A stretch of DNA of 34,180 nucleotides from Lysobacterales bacterium (GTDB lineage: Bacteria; Pseudomonadota; Gammaproteobacteria; Xanthomonadales; Marinicellaceae), in contig JALSLV010000109.1 in NCBI GenBank assembly GCA_026988115.1, forward strand, positions 1 through 34,180, given 5' to 3'. Below are positions 16,524 through 25,796 of the stretch, piece after piece. How positions within the stretch are numbered: the stretch's first letter is position 1; every line of letters starts with the position of its first letter. The notes under the pieces were generated by a model. That model ran no database searches. It had not been told where the DNA came from and saw only the letters and a list, made by a program, of their open reading frames with translations. Made by a program: the position numbers and the translations under genes.

Positions 16524-19180
16524 ATAAACCAAAGTTTAATCAACAAGTCAAAGAGCTCTTTAGCCAATGTGTCGATGTGTCAGTTACAGAACAAAAAGCC
16601 ATCATCGCAAACAGTAAGGTTTCAGATGAAGTCAAAAAGATGGTTGTCAGTTTGCTTAATTTTCAAGATGATAAAAACTCACCTTTAACCGGCACCATCA
16701 AAAAAAGTATAGACTTAAGCTTAGGTGAAGAAACATTAAAAGCAGGCGACATCATTGATAACTACAAGTTGGTTAAGCCCATTGGAGCAGGAGGTCAAGG
16801 TGAGGTGTGGTTAGCCGAGCGACATGATGGCGAATTTGCTCACCAAGTGGCAATTAAGTTTATCAAACTGTCTCATAACCAAAAAGAACTGTCGCGTTTT
16901 CAAACCGAGCGAGAACTATTGGCATCCCTACGCCATGCCAATATTGCACAGTTAATCGGTGGTGGAACTTACCAAAATAACCGCGTTTACATGATTATGG
17001 AATGGGTTGATGGTTTGGCTATTATTGACTACGTGAGAAAAAATTTAACCAGCATCAAGGATTATCTGCTGTGCTTTAGTCAATTGTGTGAAGCGGTTAG
17101 TTTTGCTCATAGCAATGGCATCATACATCGAGATATTAAACCCTCAAATGTCATTATCACTCATGATGGCACGGTAAAACTATTGGATTTTGGTATCGCC
17201 AAAAGTCTTGAGGCTGATGCCACGCAGACAAGAAGCGAAATGATGATGACCTTTGCTTATTCCAGCCCTGAGCAAATCAATGGTCAGCCTGTTTCAACGG
17301 CTTCGGATATTTATGCGCTGGGTTTAATATTGTATGAATTGCTAACCAGCAAACAAGCCCAAGATCACACCACCGAATCTCCAGCGGACATGATTCGCAG
17401 CATCACCGATGTTACACCCAGTTTGCCCAGTAAAATCAGACCTGATATTGGCTTGAACTTCACCCCAAAACAATTGCAAGGCGATTTAGATAATTTGGTC
17501 ATGATGGCAATTCGCAAAGAACCCGATAGACGTTATGCAACGGTCAAAGACCTGGTGACCGATATTCAAAACTATTTGTCTTCCAAACCATTGATAGCCA
17601 GTGGTGACAGCATGGTCTATAAATTTAAAAAACTCATCAAGCGCAATCGTGCGGCTTCGTTTTTTGCCATAATAGTTTTGGCTTTTCTTATGGCGTTGCC
17701 AATCTACATGTATCAAACCAATAAAGAAATAAAAAATCAAAGAGACATAGCCAAAGAAACCTCGGATTTCTTAATCAATATTTTAAAAGGCGCCTCGCCA
17801 TTGGGTGTTAATGGTAAGGAAACCAAGTTGTCGGATGTGTTAGCCATGGGCGAACGCCAAATTGAATACGATTTTAACGACCAATTGCCTTTAAAGGCCA
17901 AGATGTATGATACCTTGGCGATTATTCAGCACAATATTGGTAATAATACAAAAGCATTGGAACATTATCAAAAAGCTGAAAAGATTTATAGTGCTATAAA
18001 TGACCCCGAAGGCCAACTAAAATCATTAGGACAACAGGCAATATATGCCACCAGACTTGGTCAAACACAACAAACCAAAAACCTGCTAGCAAAGGCTGAT
18101 ATTGTCTCTCAACAAGTGACGAATCCTAAGGCATTGGCATGGTACCAAATACGCAAAGCCACATTGATGCATGAAAGTGGTGATTTTGATGGTTCTTATC
18201 AATTGTTAACTGAGACATTTAGGCAACTCGAAACACATGCTATAAAAGATGATGAGATTTTGGGACGACTTTACTATGAAATGTCTATTGCAGTAAAAAA
18301 CAAAGATAAAATAATGGCTTTAGAGTACAACCAAAAAGCGTTAGATTTTGCCAAATCAAGTGTCGGTTATTACCATCCACTTTATCAATCACGATTAGTA
18401 TCACTCATTTATCGATTCATTCGCTTAAAAGATTATAAACAGGCAAGGTTGGCCATAGATGAGTCGTTGATATTGGCTGAACGACTCTATTCTAAACAAC
18501 ACCAACGCTATGCCGATGTACTAGCGATTAAAGCTGTTTTCCATCATGATTTAGGTGAATTTAATCAAGCTGAATTAGATTATAAACAGTCAATAAATAT
18601 CTTCAAAACTAAATTTGGTGAAGACAATGTATCCTATGCCACAGGCATCAATAATTTAGCCTATTTGTATGAAGACATGGGCAAATATCCACAAGCAGAG
18701 ATATTATATCGACAATCTATAGCCTCTCGAAAAAGGCTTGATCCAGATAACATTATGAGAATTATTTCGGCAGAATCTAATTTAGCAAGATTGTGGGTGA
18801 AATTAGGTAAATACCAACAAGCCAATGAGTTGATGCCCCGTATCATTGAACAATATACCCAACACAAACGTGACAACCTCTACAATTATATTATTTTAGC
18901 AGCTATCACCATTGAAGATGGGTCTGATCAAGAAAAATGTGAAAAAGGCTTAAAGCAAATAGACGACCTGATTCCCGATTTACAAAAACAATCGGACAAA
19001 GGCTGGCGTCGCATGTATGCCGAACTATGGATTGCCAAATTAGCCAGCAATTGTCAACAACCAATCATAGCAAATAAATTTTCAACAGCCGCTCTTGAAA
19101 AGTCTAAAATAATCTATCAAACTGGCAGTAAAGGTCAACAACGGTTTGCACAACTCGTGAAATCTCTTAACAAAAAATGA
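16520..19180 (+). CDS. Membrane Ser/Thr protein kinase with TPR domain
   Basis: 886 residues. Residues 1-80 are a short N-terminal region; the kinase domain spans about 82-355, with glycine loop GAGGQG (89-94), K113 in AIKFIK, HRDIKPSN (203-210), DFG (223-225) and SSPEQ in place of APE. All catalytic residues are present, so activity is expected. One transmembrane helix lies at about 379-398. The rest, probably periplasmic, is about eight TPR-like repeats (for example KALEHYQKAEKIYSAIND, QAELDYKQSINIFKTKFG, QAEILYRQSIASRKRLDP), a protein-binding sensor domain. It is coupled to the sigma gene by ATGA, implying joint function; the phosphorylation target is unknown. Confidence 0.92.
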   Translation: MNKPKFNQQVKELFSQCVDVSVTEQKAIIANSKVSDEVKKMVVSLLNFQDDKNSPLTGTIKKSIDLSLGEETLKAGDIIDNYKLVKPIGAGGQGEVWLAERHDGEFAHQVAIKFIKLSHNQKELSRFQTERELLASLRHANIAQLIGGGTYQNNRVYMIMEWVDGLAIIDYVRKNLTSIKDYLLCFSQLCEAVSFAHSNGIIHRDIKPSNVIITHDGTVKLLDFGIAKSLEADATQTRSEMMMTFAYSSPEQINGQPVSTASDIYALGLILYELLTSKQAQDHTTESPADMIRSITDVTPSLPSKIRPDIGLNFTPKQLQGDLDNLVMMAIRKEPDRRYATVKDLVTDIQNYLSSKPLIASGDSMVYKFKKLIKRNRAASFFAIIVLAFLMALPIYMYQTNKEIKNQRDIAKETSDFLINILKGASPLGVNGKETKLSDVLAMGERQIEYDFNDQLPLKAKMYDTLAIIQHNIGNNTKALEHYQKAEKIYSAINDPEGQLKSLGQQAIYATRLGQTQQTKNLLAKADIVSQQVTNPKALAWYQIRKATLMHESGDFDGSYQLLTETFRQLETHAIKDDEILGRLYYEMSIAVKNKDKIMALEYNQKALDFAKSSVGYYHPLYQSRLVSLIYRFIRLKDYKQARLAIDESLILAERLYSKQHQRYADVLAIKAVFHHDLGEFNQAELDYKQSINIFKTKFGEDNVSYATGINNLAYLYEDMGKYPQAEILYRQSIASRKRLDPDNIMRIISAESNLARLWVKLGKYQQANELMPRIIEQYTQHKRDNLYNYIILAAITIEDGSDQEKCEKGLKQIDDLIPDLQKQSDKGWRRMYAELWIAKLASNCQQPIIANKFSTAALEKSKIIYQTGSKGQQRFAQLVKSLNKK

Positions 19181-19183
19181 AAA

Positions 19184-19609
19184 TTACATTTTAAATAATT
19201 CTGTTTTTATATCTTTGAACGCTTTGAATTCTAATGCATTACCACTTGGATCATAAAAAAACATGGTGGCTTGCTCGCCAACTTTTCCTTCAAAACGGAT
19301 ATAGGGTTCAACAACAAATTCAACCTTAGCAGCGATTAATTTATCACGTAGTGCTCGCCATTGAGGCATTTCAAGCACCACACCAAAGTGAGGAATAGGC
19401 ACGTGCTTGCCGTCAACTGGGTTTTTACAAGAAGCATCTTGTGCTTTACCTGCGGTATGACAAACCAGTTGGTGACCAAAAAAATCATAGTCTATCCAGT
19501 GTTCTGTACTTCTTCCTTGCGAACAACCGAGTAATTTCCCATAAAACTGACGGGATTGCTCAAGATTAGTCACGGCAATGGCTAAATGAAAGGGGGTGAG
19601 TGAAGACAT
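19184..19609 (-). CDS. VOC-superfamily (glyoxalase/dioxygenase fold) protein
   Basis: 141 residues with the vicinal oxygen chelate pattern: the first half opens PFHLAIAVTNLEQSRQFYGKLLGC with H8, and the second half has PHFGVVLEMPQWRALRDKL followed by MFFYDPSGNALEFKAF with the terminal Glu. These His/Glu positions are the usual metal ligands. The substrate cannot be deduced. It is convergent with the kinase gene, whose stop lies only 3 bp away, and there is no terminator-like hairpin of note between them. Confidence 0.85.
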   Translation of the reverse strand: MSSLTPFHLAIAVTNLEQSRQFYGKLLGCSQGRSTEHWIDYDFFGHQLVCHTAGKAQDASCKNPVDGKHVPIPHFGVVLEMPQWRALRDKLIAAKVEFVVEPYIRFEGKVGEQATMFFYDPSGNALEFKAFKDIKTELFKM

Positions 19610-19720
19610 AATGAACCTTTTTAAGTTAATAGATGTCTATTTTACATTAGAGCAAACTAATATAAGAGCTATTTAAAAATAAAACGATAGAATTATCTAT
19701 AAACTGCACTCTGATGACTA

Positions 19721-19726
19721 TATAAT
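19721..19726 (+). promoter_or_regulatory. Putative -10 box of the ccm operon
   Basis: TATAAT at 19721-19726, about 26 bp before the ccmE ATG. The -35 region is weak. It supports ccmE as the first gene of its own transcript. Confidence 0.4.
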
Positions 19727-19752
19727 AACCCAAATTTTTTGCGAGACGATTG

Positions 19753-20208
19753 ATGACTCCTACACGAAAAAAACGATTACTAGCGGTGGTATTAATATTG
19801 ATTGGTGTCGGTATTGCTACGGCTGTCTTTCTTACTGCTTTTAAAGAAAATATTTTGTTCTACAAATCCCCTACCGAAGTGTTGCAAGGCGATTACCCAA
19901 AAGCGCGCAACTTTCGCATTGGTGGCATGGTTAAAAAGGGAACCATTAATAAATCCACCACATCACTGGATGTAGAATTTTTAGTGACTGATTACGCCAA
20001 AGACGTCAAAGTTCAATACACTGGCTTGTTGCCTGATTTATTTCGCGATGACCAAGGCATGATTGCTATTGGTCAATTGGATAAAAATGGCGTATTTCAA
20101 GCGGAAGAAATTTTAGCCAAACACGATGAAAACTACATGCCACCCGAGGTTGCTGCATCCATGAAAGAAAAAACAGACGCCTATGACGATAACAAGGTCA
20201 ATAACTGA
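19753..20208 (+). CDS. ccmE: Cytochrome c maturation haem chaperone CcmE
   Basis: 151 residues from ATG 19753. The TTG three bases upstream is less likely, because CcmE proteins normally begin M-x-P-x-R-K-K-R-L. An N-terminal membrane anchor lies at about 9-28, then the periplasmic OB-fold domain with LFYKSPTEV, RIGGMV and the haem-binding HDENY motif (H124, Y128). CcmE carries haem covalently on the His and hands it to CcmF. Its stop overlaps the ccmF ATG (TGATG). ccmA, B, C and D, which load haem onto CcmE, are not in the window. Confidence 0.96.
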   Translation: MTPTRKKRLLAVVLILIGVGIATAVFLTAFKENILFYKSPTEVLQGDYPKARNFRIGGMVKKGTINKSTTSLDVEFLVTDYAKDVKVQYTGLLPDLFRDDQGMIAIGQLDKNGVFQAEEILAKHDENYMPPEVAASMKEKTDAYDDNKVNN

Positions 20209-22148
20209 TGTTAGCAGAAATTGGTCAATTCACCCTAGCCTTTGGCATGATGCTTGCGCTTTTGTTAGCTGCTTTGCCTTTATACGGCTATTTTACTAAG
20301 AATGATAATCTGATGCATACCGCCAGACCCTTGGCGTATCTGCAATTTATATTTTTACTGGTTTCATTTCTTATTTTAGTGACTTTATTTATTACCCAAG
20401 ATTTTTCTGTAGCTTATGTGTGGCGAAATTCTAACCTAGCCTTGCCATTGCGCTATCGGATTTCGGCAACATGGGGCGCACATGAAGGTTCGATGTTGTT
20501 GTGGTTAATGATTCAAACGGTTTGGACAGCAGCAGTTGCGTTTTATTCAAAATCTTTGTCGCGTTCACAAGTGGCGCGTGTTTTAGCCATATTAGGCATT
20601 ATTAGCTTAGGCTTTACCGCTTTTGTGTTCTTTACATCCAATCCTTTTTTGCGCAGCATTCCTGCTCCATTTGATGGCAATGACCTTAATCCTTTACTGC
20701 AAGATGTGGGATTAATCATCCATCCACCGATTTTATACATGGGTTATGTAGGCATGAGTGTGCCTTTTGCTATTTCGATTGCTGCTTTATTGGGTGGCAA
20801 AATTGACGAAACATGGATACGTTGGTCACGCCCTTGGACCAATGCAGCTTGGGGCTTTTTGACCTTTGGCATTGTACTAGGCTCTTGGTGGGCTTATTAC
20901 GAACTTGGCTGGGGTGGCTGGTGGTTTTGGGACCCTGTAGAAAATGCCTCATTTTTACCATGGTTGGCAGGAACAGCTCTCATTCATGTTCAGGCAGTGA
21001 GTGAAAAACGCAATGCCTTTCGAGGGTGGACTGTGCTTTTAGCGATTTTAGGTTTCTCTTTAAGTGTTTTAGGCACATTTTTGGTTCGCTCAGGCGTTTT
21101 GACTTCGGTTCATGCCTTTGCCAGCGATCCTAAACGCGGTGTGTTTGTACTGACTTTACTGGCTATTTATGCTGGTGGTGCTTTGTTTTTATACGCTCTT
21201 CGTGCCAATAAACTTAAGTCACAAGGTGGCTTTCAACTGTCTTCACGTGAAACTTTACTATTAGCCAATTCCATCATCTTTTCAGTGGCTTGTTTTATGG
21301 TACTTTTAGGCACACTATTTCCTTTAATTTTTGAAGCCTTTGGTAAAAAGATTTCGGTAGGACCTCCTTATTTTGGCAGCATGTTTTTTATGATGATGAT
21401 GCCAATGGCAGTTTTATTGCCTTTGGGAATGTATTACCGTTGGCAAAAAGATGACATTAAGCGCGTGATGAAACAACTCATGCCGTCTTTGATTATTGCC
21501 TTAGCCTTATCATTAATTGTGTGGTTTATGTTTAAACCGTTAAATATCAAAGCGACAATGGGCGTCTTTGGTGCGAGTTGGGTCTTTATTACTGCTCTAT
21601 TTTATTTCAAGGAATACAAAGGCAAGCTCACCCGAGCGGTTTGGGGCATGCAGATTGCGCATATTGGTGTAGCCATTTATATCTTTGGTGTTTCCATGAC
21701 CGAACACACAGACTTTGAAATTGACAGTTTGATGCAACCTGGTGAAGTCAAAATTGTGCAAGGTTATGAAATTGAATTTAAAGGCGTGGAACAAAAACAA
21801 ATCGAAAATTACCAAGCCAGCCAAGGGCATTTTGTGGTCAGAAAAGACGGTCAATTAATTGCCGAAATGAACCCACAAAAACGCTTTTACCCCAGACGAG
21901 GCAATCCCATGACTGAAGCTGCCATTGACCCTGGCTTTAGCCGTGATTTATACATTTCATTAGGTGAACAAATCAATGATAAAGGTGGTTGGGCAGTGCG
22001 TATTTACATCAAACCTTTTATCCGTTGGATGTGGGGCGGTGGTATCTTGATGATGCTTGGCGGATTTTGGGCAGCAACCGATAGGCGTTATTTCCGTCAC
22101 GCCAAACAAATGAAACAAAAGAATATTGATAAGTATTTAGAAGCATGA
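20208..22148 (+). CDS. ccmF: Cytochrome c haem lyase subunit CcmF
   Basis: 646 residues, normal length, with many transmembrane helices. The WWD haem-handling domain is at about 227-250 (GWGGWWFWDPVENASFLPWL). Conserved periplasmic histidines are present at about H172 (IHPPILYMGY) and H260 (TALIH). CcmF takes haem from CcmE and, with CcmH and CcmI, attaches it to CXXCH motifs of apocytochromes in the periplasm. It overlaps ccmE by 1 bp and ccmG by 4 bp, a tight operon. Confidence 0.97.
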   Translation: MLAEIGQFTLAFGMMLALLLAALPLYGYFTKNDNLMHTARPLAYLQFIFLLVSFLILVTLFITQDFSVAYVWRNSNLALPLRYRISATWGAHEGSMLLWLMIQTVWTAAVAFYSKSLSRSQVARVLAILGIISLGFTAFVFFTSNPFLRSIPAPFDGNDLNPLLQDVGLIIHPPILYMGYVGMSVPFAISIAALLGGKIDETWIRWSRPWTNAAWGFLTFGIVLGSWWAYYELGWGGWWFWDPVENASFLPWLAGTALIHVQAVSEKRNAFRGWTVLLAILGFSLSVLGTFLVRSGVLTSVHAFASDPKRGVFVLTLLAIYAGGALFLYALRANKLKSQGGFQLSSRETLLLANSIIFSVACFMVLLGTLFPLIFEAFGKKISVGPPYFGSMFFMMMMPMAVLLPLGMYYRWQKDDIKRVMKQLMPSLIIALALSLIVWFMFKPLNIKATMGVFGASWVFITALFYFKEYKGKLTRAVWGMQIAHIGVAIYIFGVSMTEHTDFEIDSLMQPGEVKIVQGYEIEFKGVEQKQIENYQASQGHFVVRKDGQLIAEMNPQKRFYPRRGNPMTEAAIDPGFSRDLYISLGEQINDKGGWAVRIYIKPFIRWMWGGGILMMLGGFWAATDRRYFRHAKQMKQKNIDKYLEA

Positions 22149-22690
22149 ATAAAACTGTAATAAAAGCCTTAATTCCATTGTTACTATTTTTAACTTTGGT
22201 TTATTTGTTGTACCAAGGTTTGGGCAAAGACACGCGCTTATTGCCTTCGGCTTTAATCAACAAACCCGCACCAGAATTTGCTTTGCCTTCGTTAATGAAT
22301 GGTAAAATAATCGACAACAATGCACTCAAAGGAAAAATGTATTTACTCAATGTATGGGCAAGTTGGTGTCCCAATTGCCGTGTCGAACACCCAATGGTCA
22401 CTGAATTTGCACGGCAAAACATCATTCCGGTATATGGCTTAAATTATAAAGACGAAAACGCAACCGCCAAAGCGTGGCTGAATCAATTCGGCAACCCTTA
22501 TACTGACATTTTAGTGGATGACAAAGGCTTGGTTGGAATCGATTTTGGTGTTTATGGTGCACCCGAAACCTTTTTGGTTGATGGCAACGGCATCATTCGC
22601 CATAAAATAGTGGGGGAACTTAATCCACAAAACATCCAGAATGAATTATTGCCATTGATAGAGAAATACAAAAATACGGTTAAGAATTGA
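22145..22690 (+). CDS. ccmG: Thioredoxin-like CcmG/DsbE
   Basis: 181 residues. The membrane anchor is at about 5-23 and the periplasmic thioredoxin fold holds the active site WASWCPNCRVEHP (C75, C78), the family pattern for CcmG. YGAPETFLVD includes the cis-proline loop. It keeps apocytochrome CXXCH cysteines reduced for haem attachment. It starts inside the end of ccmF (ATGA). The following gap of 194 bp before ccmH is unusual for this operon and is filled with repeats. Confidence 0.95.
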   Translation: MNKTVIKALIPLLLFLTLVYLLYQGLGKDTRLLPSALINKPAPEFALPSLMNGKIIDNNALKGKMYLLNVWASWCPNCRVEHPMVTEFARQNIIPVYGLNYKDENATAKAWLNQFGNPYTDILVDDKGLVGIDFGVYGAPETFLVDGNGIIRHKIVGELNPQNIQNELLPLIEKYKNTVKN

Positions 22691-22712
22691 GTTCTTTTTT
22701 GGGTTTAAGTAA

Positions 22713-22865
22713 CACAGTGGTTCACAGAGGAGACACAGAGTTGCACAGAGTTTTTTTAAAAACTAAAGTTAACGACAATAAACGATAAAACCAATTTGTC
22801 ATACTCGCGAATGCGGGGATCCAGTTACTTTTAACTTTCTGGATTCCCTTTTTCAAGGGAATGAC
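22713..22865. repeat. Two dispersed-repeat elements between ccmG and ccmH
   Basis: 22713-22750 holds short direct repeats of a CACAGAG core (three copies), similar to a dispersed repeat seen in many bacteria. 22798-22865 is an imperfect palindrome: GTCAT pairs with ATGAC at the ends, GGATCCAG with CTGGATTCC inside, and small hairpins (GCGAATGC; CCCTTTTTCAAGGG) lie in each half. The latter resembles widespread ATTCCC...GGGAAT palindromic elements. Both lie in the non-coding gap, so the flanking genes are intact. Confidence 0.7.
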
Positions 22866-22884
22866 AAGAGTACAAAATAAAACT

Positions 22885-23292
22885 ATGAAAAAAATAATAA
22901 TCACATTAATACTCATTGCAAACACCGTTTTTGCTATCGACATTCACGAGTTTAAGACAGAGCAGCAGCGTCTTGATTATCAGCAATTAACAGAAGAATT
23001 GCGTTGTTTGGTTTGTCAAAACCAAAACATTGCCGACTCCGATGCAGGCTTGGCTAAAGACTTACGTAATGAAGTGGCTAAAATGGTTCAGCAGGACATG
23101 AGTCAAAGTGAGATTACTGATTATTTGGTTGAACGTTATGGTGATTTTGTTCGTTACAATCCACCAATGCGTGCCGATACTATTGTTTTATGGGCTATGC
23201 CTTTATTGGTTTTATTGATTGCAGGGTTTATTGTCATCCGAACTATTAAGAAAAATACCACTTCCACTCACACAAACGAGTCAGACTCATGA
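22885..23292 (+). CDS. ccmH: Cytochrome c maturation protein CcmH
   Basis: 135 residues from ATG 22885. The earlier ATG at 22861 lies in the repeat element and would precede the signal peptide with unrelated residues. Signal peptide MKKIIITLILIANTVFA; redox motif LRCLVCQNQ (C41, C44); transmembrane helix at about 104-126. CcmH reduces apocytochrome thiols with CcmG and forms the haem lyase with CcmF and CcmI. The stop overlaps ccmI by 4 bp. Confidence 0.95.
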   Translation: MKKIIITLILIANTVFAIDIHEFKTEQQRLDYQQLTEELRCLVCQNQNIADSDAGLAKDLRNEVAKMVQQDMSQSEITDYLVERYGDFVRYNPPMRADTIVLWAMPLLVLLIAGFIVIRTIKKNTTSTHTNESDS

Positions 23293-24494
23293 ACAGTTCT
23301 TTATTGATTACTTTTATCGCTATTAGTGTTGTCGCACTGGTTTTATTTTGGTTGTTTTACCGCAAATCCAATAGCACCCAAAAACTCACACAAAATTATT
23401 TACTTGAACAACTCAAAGACCAAAACTTAACGCAACAACAACGCCAAGACTACGAGCAAAAACTCTCTAAAATATTGACACAAGAGGGTCAATCACAAGG
23501 TTCGGCTAAAATACTGTTAATTGTTGCGTTGTTTATAATTCCTTTTAGTTTTTTCTTTTACAACAAATTAGGCAATCCAAAAGCTGTCGATTATGTCGCT
23601 CCCACTCAAGCCCAAGCTGCACAAAACAACACTCAACAAGGTCAAGCCCCGCAAATGAGCATGGAAGAAGCCATTAAACAACTTGAGGCACGATTGGTTG
23701 AAAATCCCGATGATGTTGATGGACAGATGCTTTATGCGCGTTCACTTGTTTCCATGAAAAAATACCCACAAGCAGTGGCAGCCTACCGCAAATCTAATGA
23801 ACTGGCTCCCAATGAATCAGTCATCTTAACCGAATTGGCAGAAGCCATAGCACTGGCAAACAACAACCGCAGTTTTTTAGGAGAATCTGAGCAATTACTT
23901 TCAAAAGCAGTGGAACTTGAACCCAACAACCAAAAAGCCTTATGGTTATTAGGCATGACCTATTACGAACACAAAGACTTTGCCAAAACCAATGAGTTAT
24001 GGAGTAAACTTTATGGCATGATGAGTGATCCAGGTGCCAAGAAACAACTGGCGCAACAACTCAACGATATTCGAGAAAAACTGGGTATAAAAGAAGTTTC
24101 ATCAGATAGCAAACCACAGGTTGCGGCCAATGACAAAGCCAATTTAACCATCAAAATCAACTTAGATGAAACACTTAAAGCCAACCTCAAAGGCAAACGC
24201 GCCCTACTCTATGTTTACACAAAAGAACCAACAGGTATGCCCATGCCTATTGCGGTCGTGCGCCAACCTTTAGAACAAATAATCAAAGGTTTCCCCATTG
24301 AAATATCCATGAATGATGGCAACAGCTTGCAACCAAACAGGAAATTAAGCGACTTTGATCAAATTAAAATCGGTGCGCGCATTAGTTTTACTGGTAATGC
24401 CATGCCGCAAGCGGGAGATTTGCAATCAGAGGAATTGCTTGTTGATTTACCCTCTACCCGCACAATTCAATTAAAAATCAATAAAATCAGATAA
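23289..24494 (+). CDS. ccmI: Cytochrome c maturation TPR protein CcmI
   Basis: 401 residues. Two transmembrane helices (about 4-23 and 73-92) flank a cytoplasmic loop with a helical LTQQQRQDYEQKL segment. A periplasmic TPR domain (about 125-260; for example MEEAIKQLEARLVENPDDVDG) binds apocytochrome C-termini in this family. The C-terminal domain opens LTIKINLDETLKANLKGKRA, common to the CcmI/CycH group. It is the last gene of the ccm cluster. Confidence 0.93.
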   Translation: MNSSLLITFIAISVVALVLFWLFYRKSNSTQKLTQNYLLEQLKDQNLTQQQRQDYEQKLSKILTQEGQSQGSAKILLIVALFIIPFSFFFYNKLGNPKAVDYVAPTQAQAAQNNTQQGQAPQMSMEEAIKQLEARLVENPDDVDGQMLYARSLVSMKKYPQAVAAYRKSNELAPNESVILTELAEAIALANNNRSFLGESEQLLSKAVELEPNNQKALWLLGMTYYEHKDFAKTNELWSKLYGMMSDPGAKKQLAQQLNDIREKLGIKEVSSDSKPQVAANDKANLTIKINLDETLKANLKGKRALLYVYTKEPTGMPMPIAVVRQPLEQIIKGFPIEISMNDGNSLQPNRKLSDFDQIKIGARISFTGNAMPQAGDLQSEELLVDLPSTRTIQLKINKIR

Positions 24495-24522
24495 ACTTTA
24501 TTACCCATTTAGTGCTTTTAAA

Positions 24523-25653
24523 CTATCTTTTATTCCACTCAGCTTTAAAAGCAGGACCTGTGGGTCCTGATGTGTACCTTGTTTCACCTATTTCGCCCCA
24601 CCGACCACCGTACTGAATAAAGTACTGTCGATTTAATGGGTAGTTTTTCTCACCTACATGAATAAGCTTTCCCGCAGTATCCCATACAGGTCCGCCGTTA
24701 TAAGTATGATCATTGATTTTGATGGTATTGCGTATGTGAAAACTTCCTGCCCTAGGGTAACTAGCATGTGAACCATCAGCAACATACACAACCGGATGGG
24801 TGCTACGAAGAAATGTCAGTTGATTACGAATATAACGTTTGTAGTATTCATGTTGGGCATAAATAGCTTCGACAAATTGTAGGTTTTTATTGACACTTAT
24901 CGTAATATGTTCCCAATCACCTTCATGATTAACTGATCCAACAGAGTCGTTATAGGCATAAAAAAACCAGTACTGAATATCGTATCCATTTCTCACTGCT
25001 ACACTTTTTTTAACATGCACATAGGCTTTCCATTGTGAGGGAGGTGCACCTTTATGGTATTTATCTGCAGGTTGTAAAAAAAATCTCGTGCTTGATTTGG
25101 AATACCTTCTTGTTCCTTGATTTCTACAGCCTTTCCAAGTTGCATCCTTATCACGTTTAGATTGCCTTGCTAAGTTTTTTTGGGTCACTTGCCCAACTTT
25201 AAAAACTTGATCATCCCTATTACACGCACCTTTATTTTCAAAACGCAATTGAACCCTTTGCAAATACCAGTCAACATTTGCAGGGCGAGTCCAGTCTTTA
25301 CTTTTTGGTGGCAATCTTAGTATAGGTGAAAACTTATTGGCCATTTCCACCTCAAGACTATCAGCAATACCGTCTCTATCATCATCTCTTTGATCTAGTC
25401 TACCTGGGCGAGGTGGTGGAGATGGTCTACTGGTAGACTTAGGTCTTCTATGGTCTCTACTAACAGGTCTCTTACCTGTTCTTCTGTGATCACGAACATC
25501 TGGCTTTTTATTGGTTTTTCTGTGATCAATTGACCCAGGTCTTTGAACAACTTTCTTTACTAGCGGGTTGTCATTTAATTGTGCTGACCATAAATTAAAG
25601 GATGCAAGCATCATTAGTATTATTATGGTTTTAACTTGATAGGTATTGTTCAT
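24523..25653 (-). CDS. Exported Vps62-like (DUF946-type) protein
   Basis: 376 residues from ATG 25653, chosen because a GAGAG site precedes it and the signal peptide (NNTYQVKTIIILMMLASFNLWSA) starts there; a start at 25686 would add 11 residues. After the signal peptide come about three short basic repeats of the form DHRRTGKRPxxR (about 45-80), a proline-rich stretch, then DDRDGIADSLE, a possible calcium-binding D-x-D-x-D segment. The main domain has YWFFYAYND, NHEGDWEHITI, AQHEYY and HPVVYVADGSHASYPRAG, marks of the Vps62-like family. The biochemical role of that family is not established. Divergent from the next regulator gene. Confidence 0.75.
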   Translation of the reverse strand: MNNTYQVKTIIILMMLASFNLWSAQLNDNPLVKKVVQRPGSIDHRKTNKKPDVRDHRRTGKRPVSRDHRRPKSTSRPSPPPRPGRLDQRDDDRDGIADSLEVEMANKFSPILRLPPKSKDWTRPANVDWYLQRVQLRFENKGACNRDDQVFKVGQVTQKNLARQSKRDKDATWKGCRNQGTRRYSKSSTRFFLQPADKYHKGAPPSQWKAYVHVKKSVAVRNGYDIQYWFFYAYNDSVGSVNHEGDWEHITISVNKNLQFVEAIYAQHEYYKRYIRNQLTFLRSTHPVVYVADGSHASYPRAGSFHIRNTIKINDHTYNGGPVWDTAGKLIHVGEKNYPLNRQYFIQYGGRWGEIGETRYTSGPTGPAFKAEWNKR

Positions 25654-25796
25654 ATTTACTCTCAATAGTTGATCGATTCTTAGCAAGTATAGTGTCTATT
25701 GGAAAATCAAATATGAAGATTATGTAGTGATTACATAATATTTTTATTTAAGAGCCTGCTATATCAATATGTTAGCCTGTGATAAACTATCAAAAC

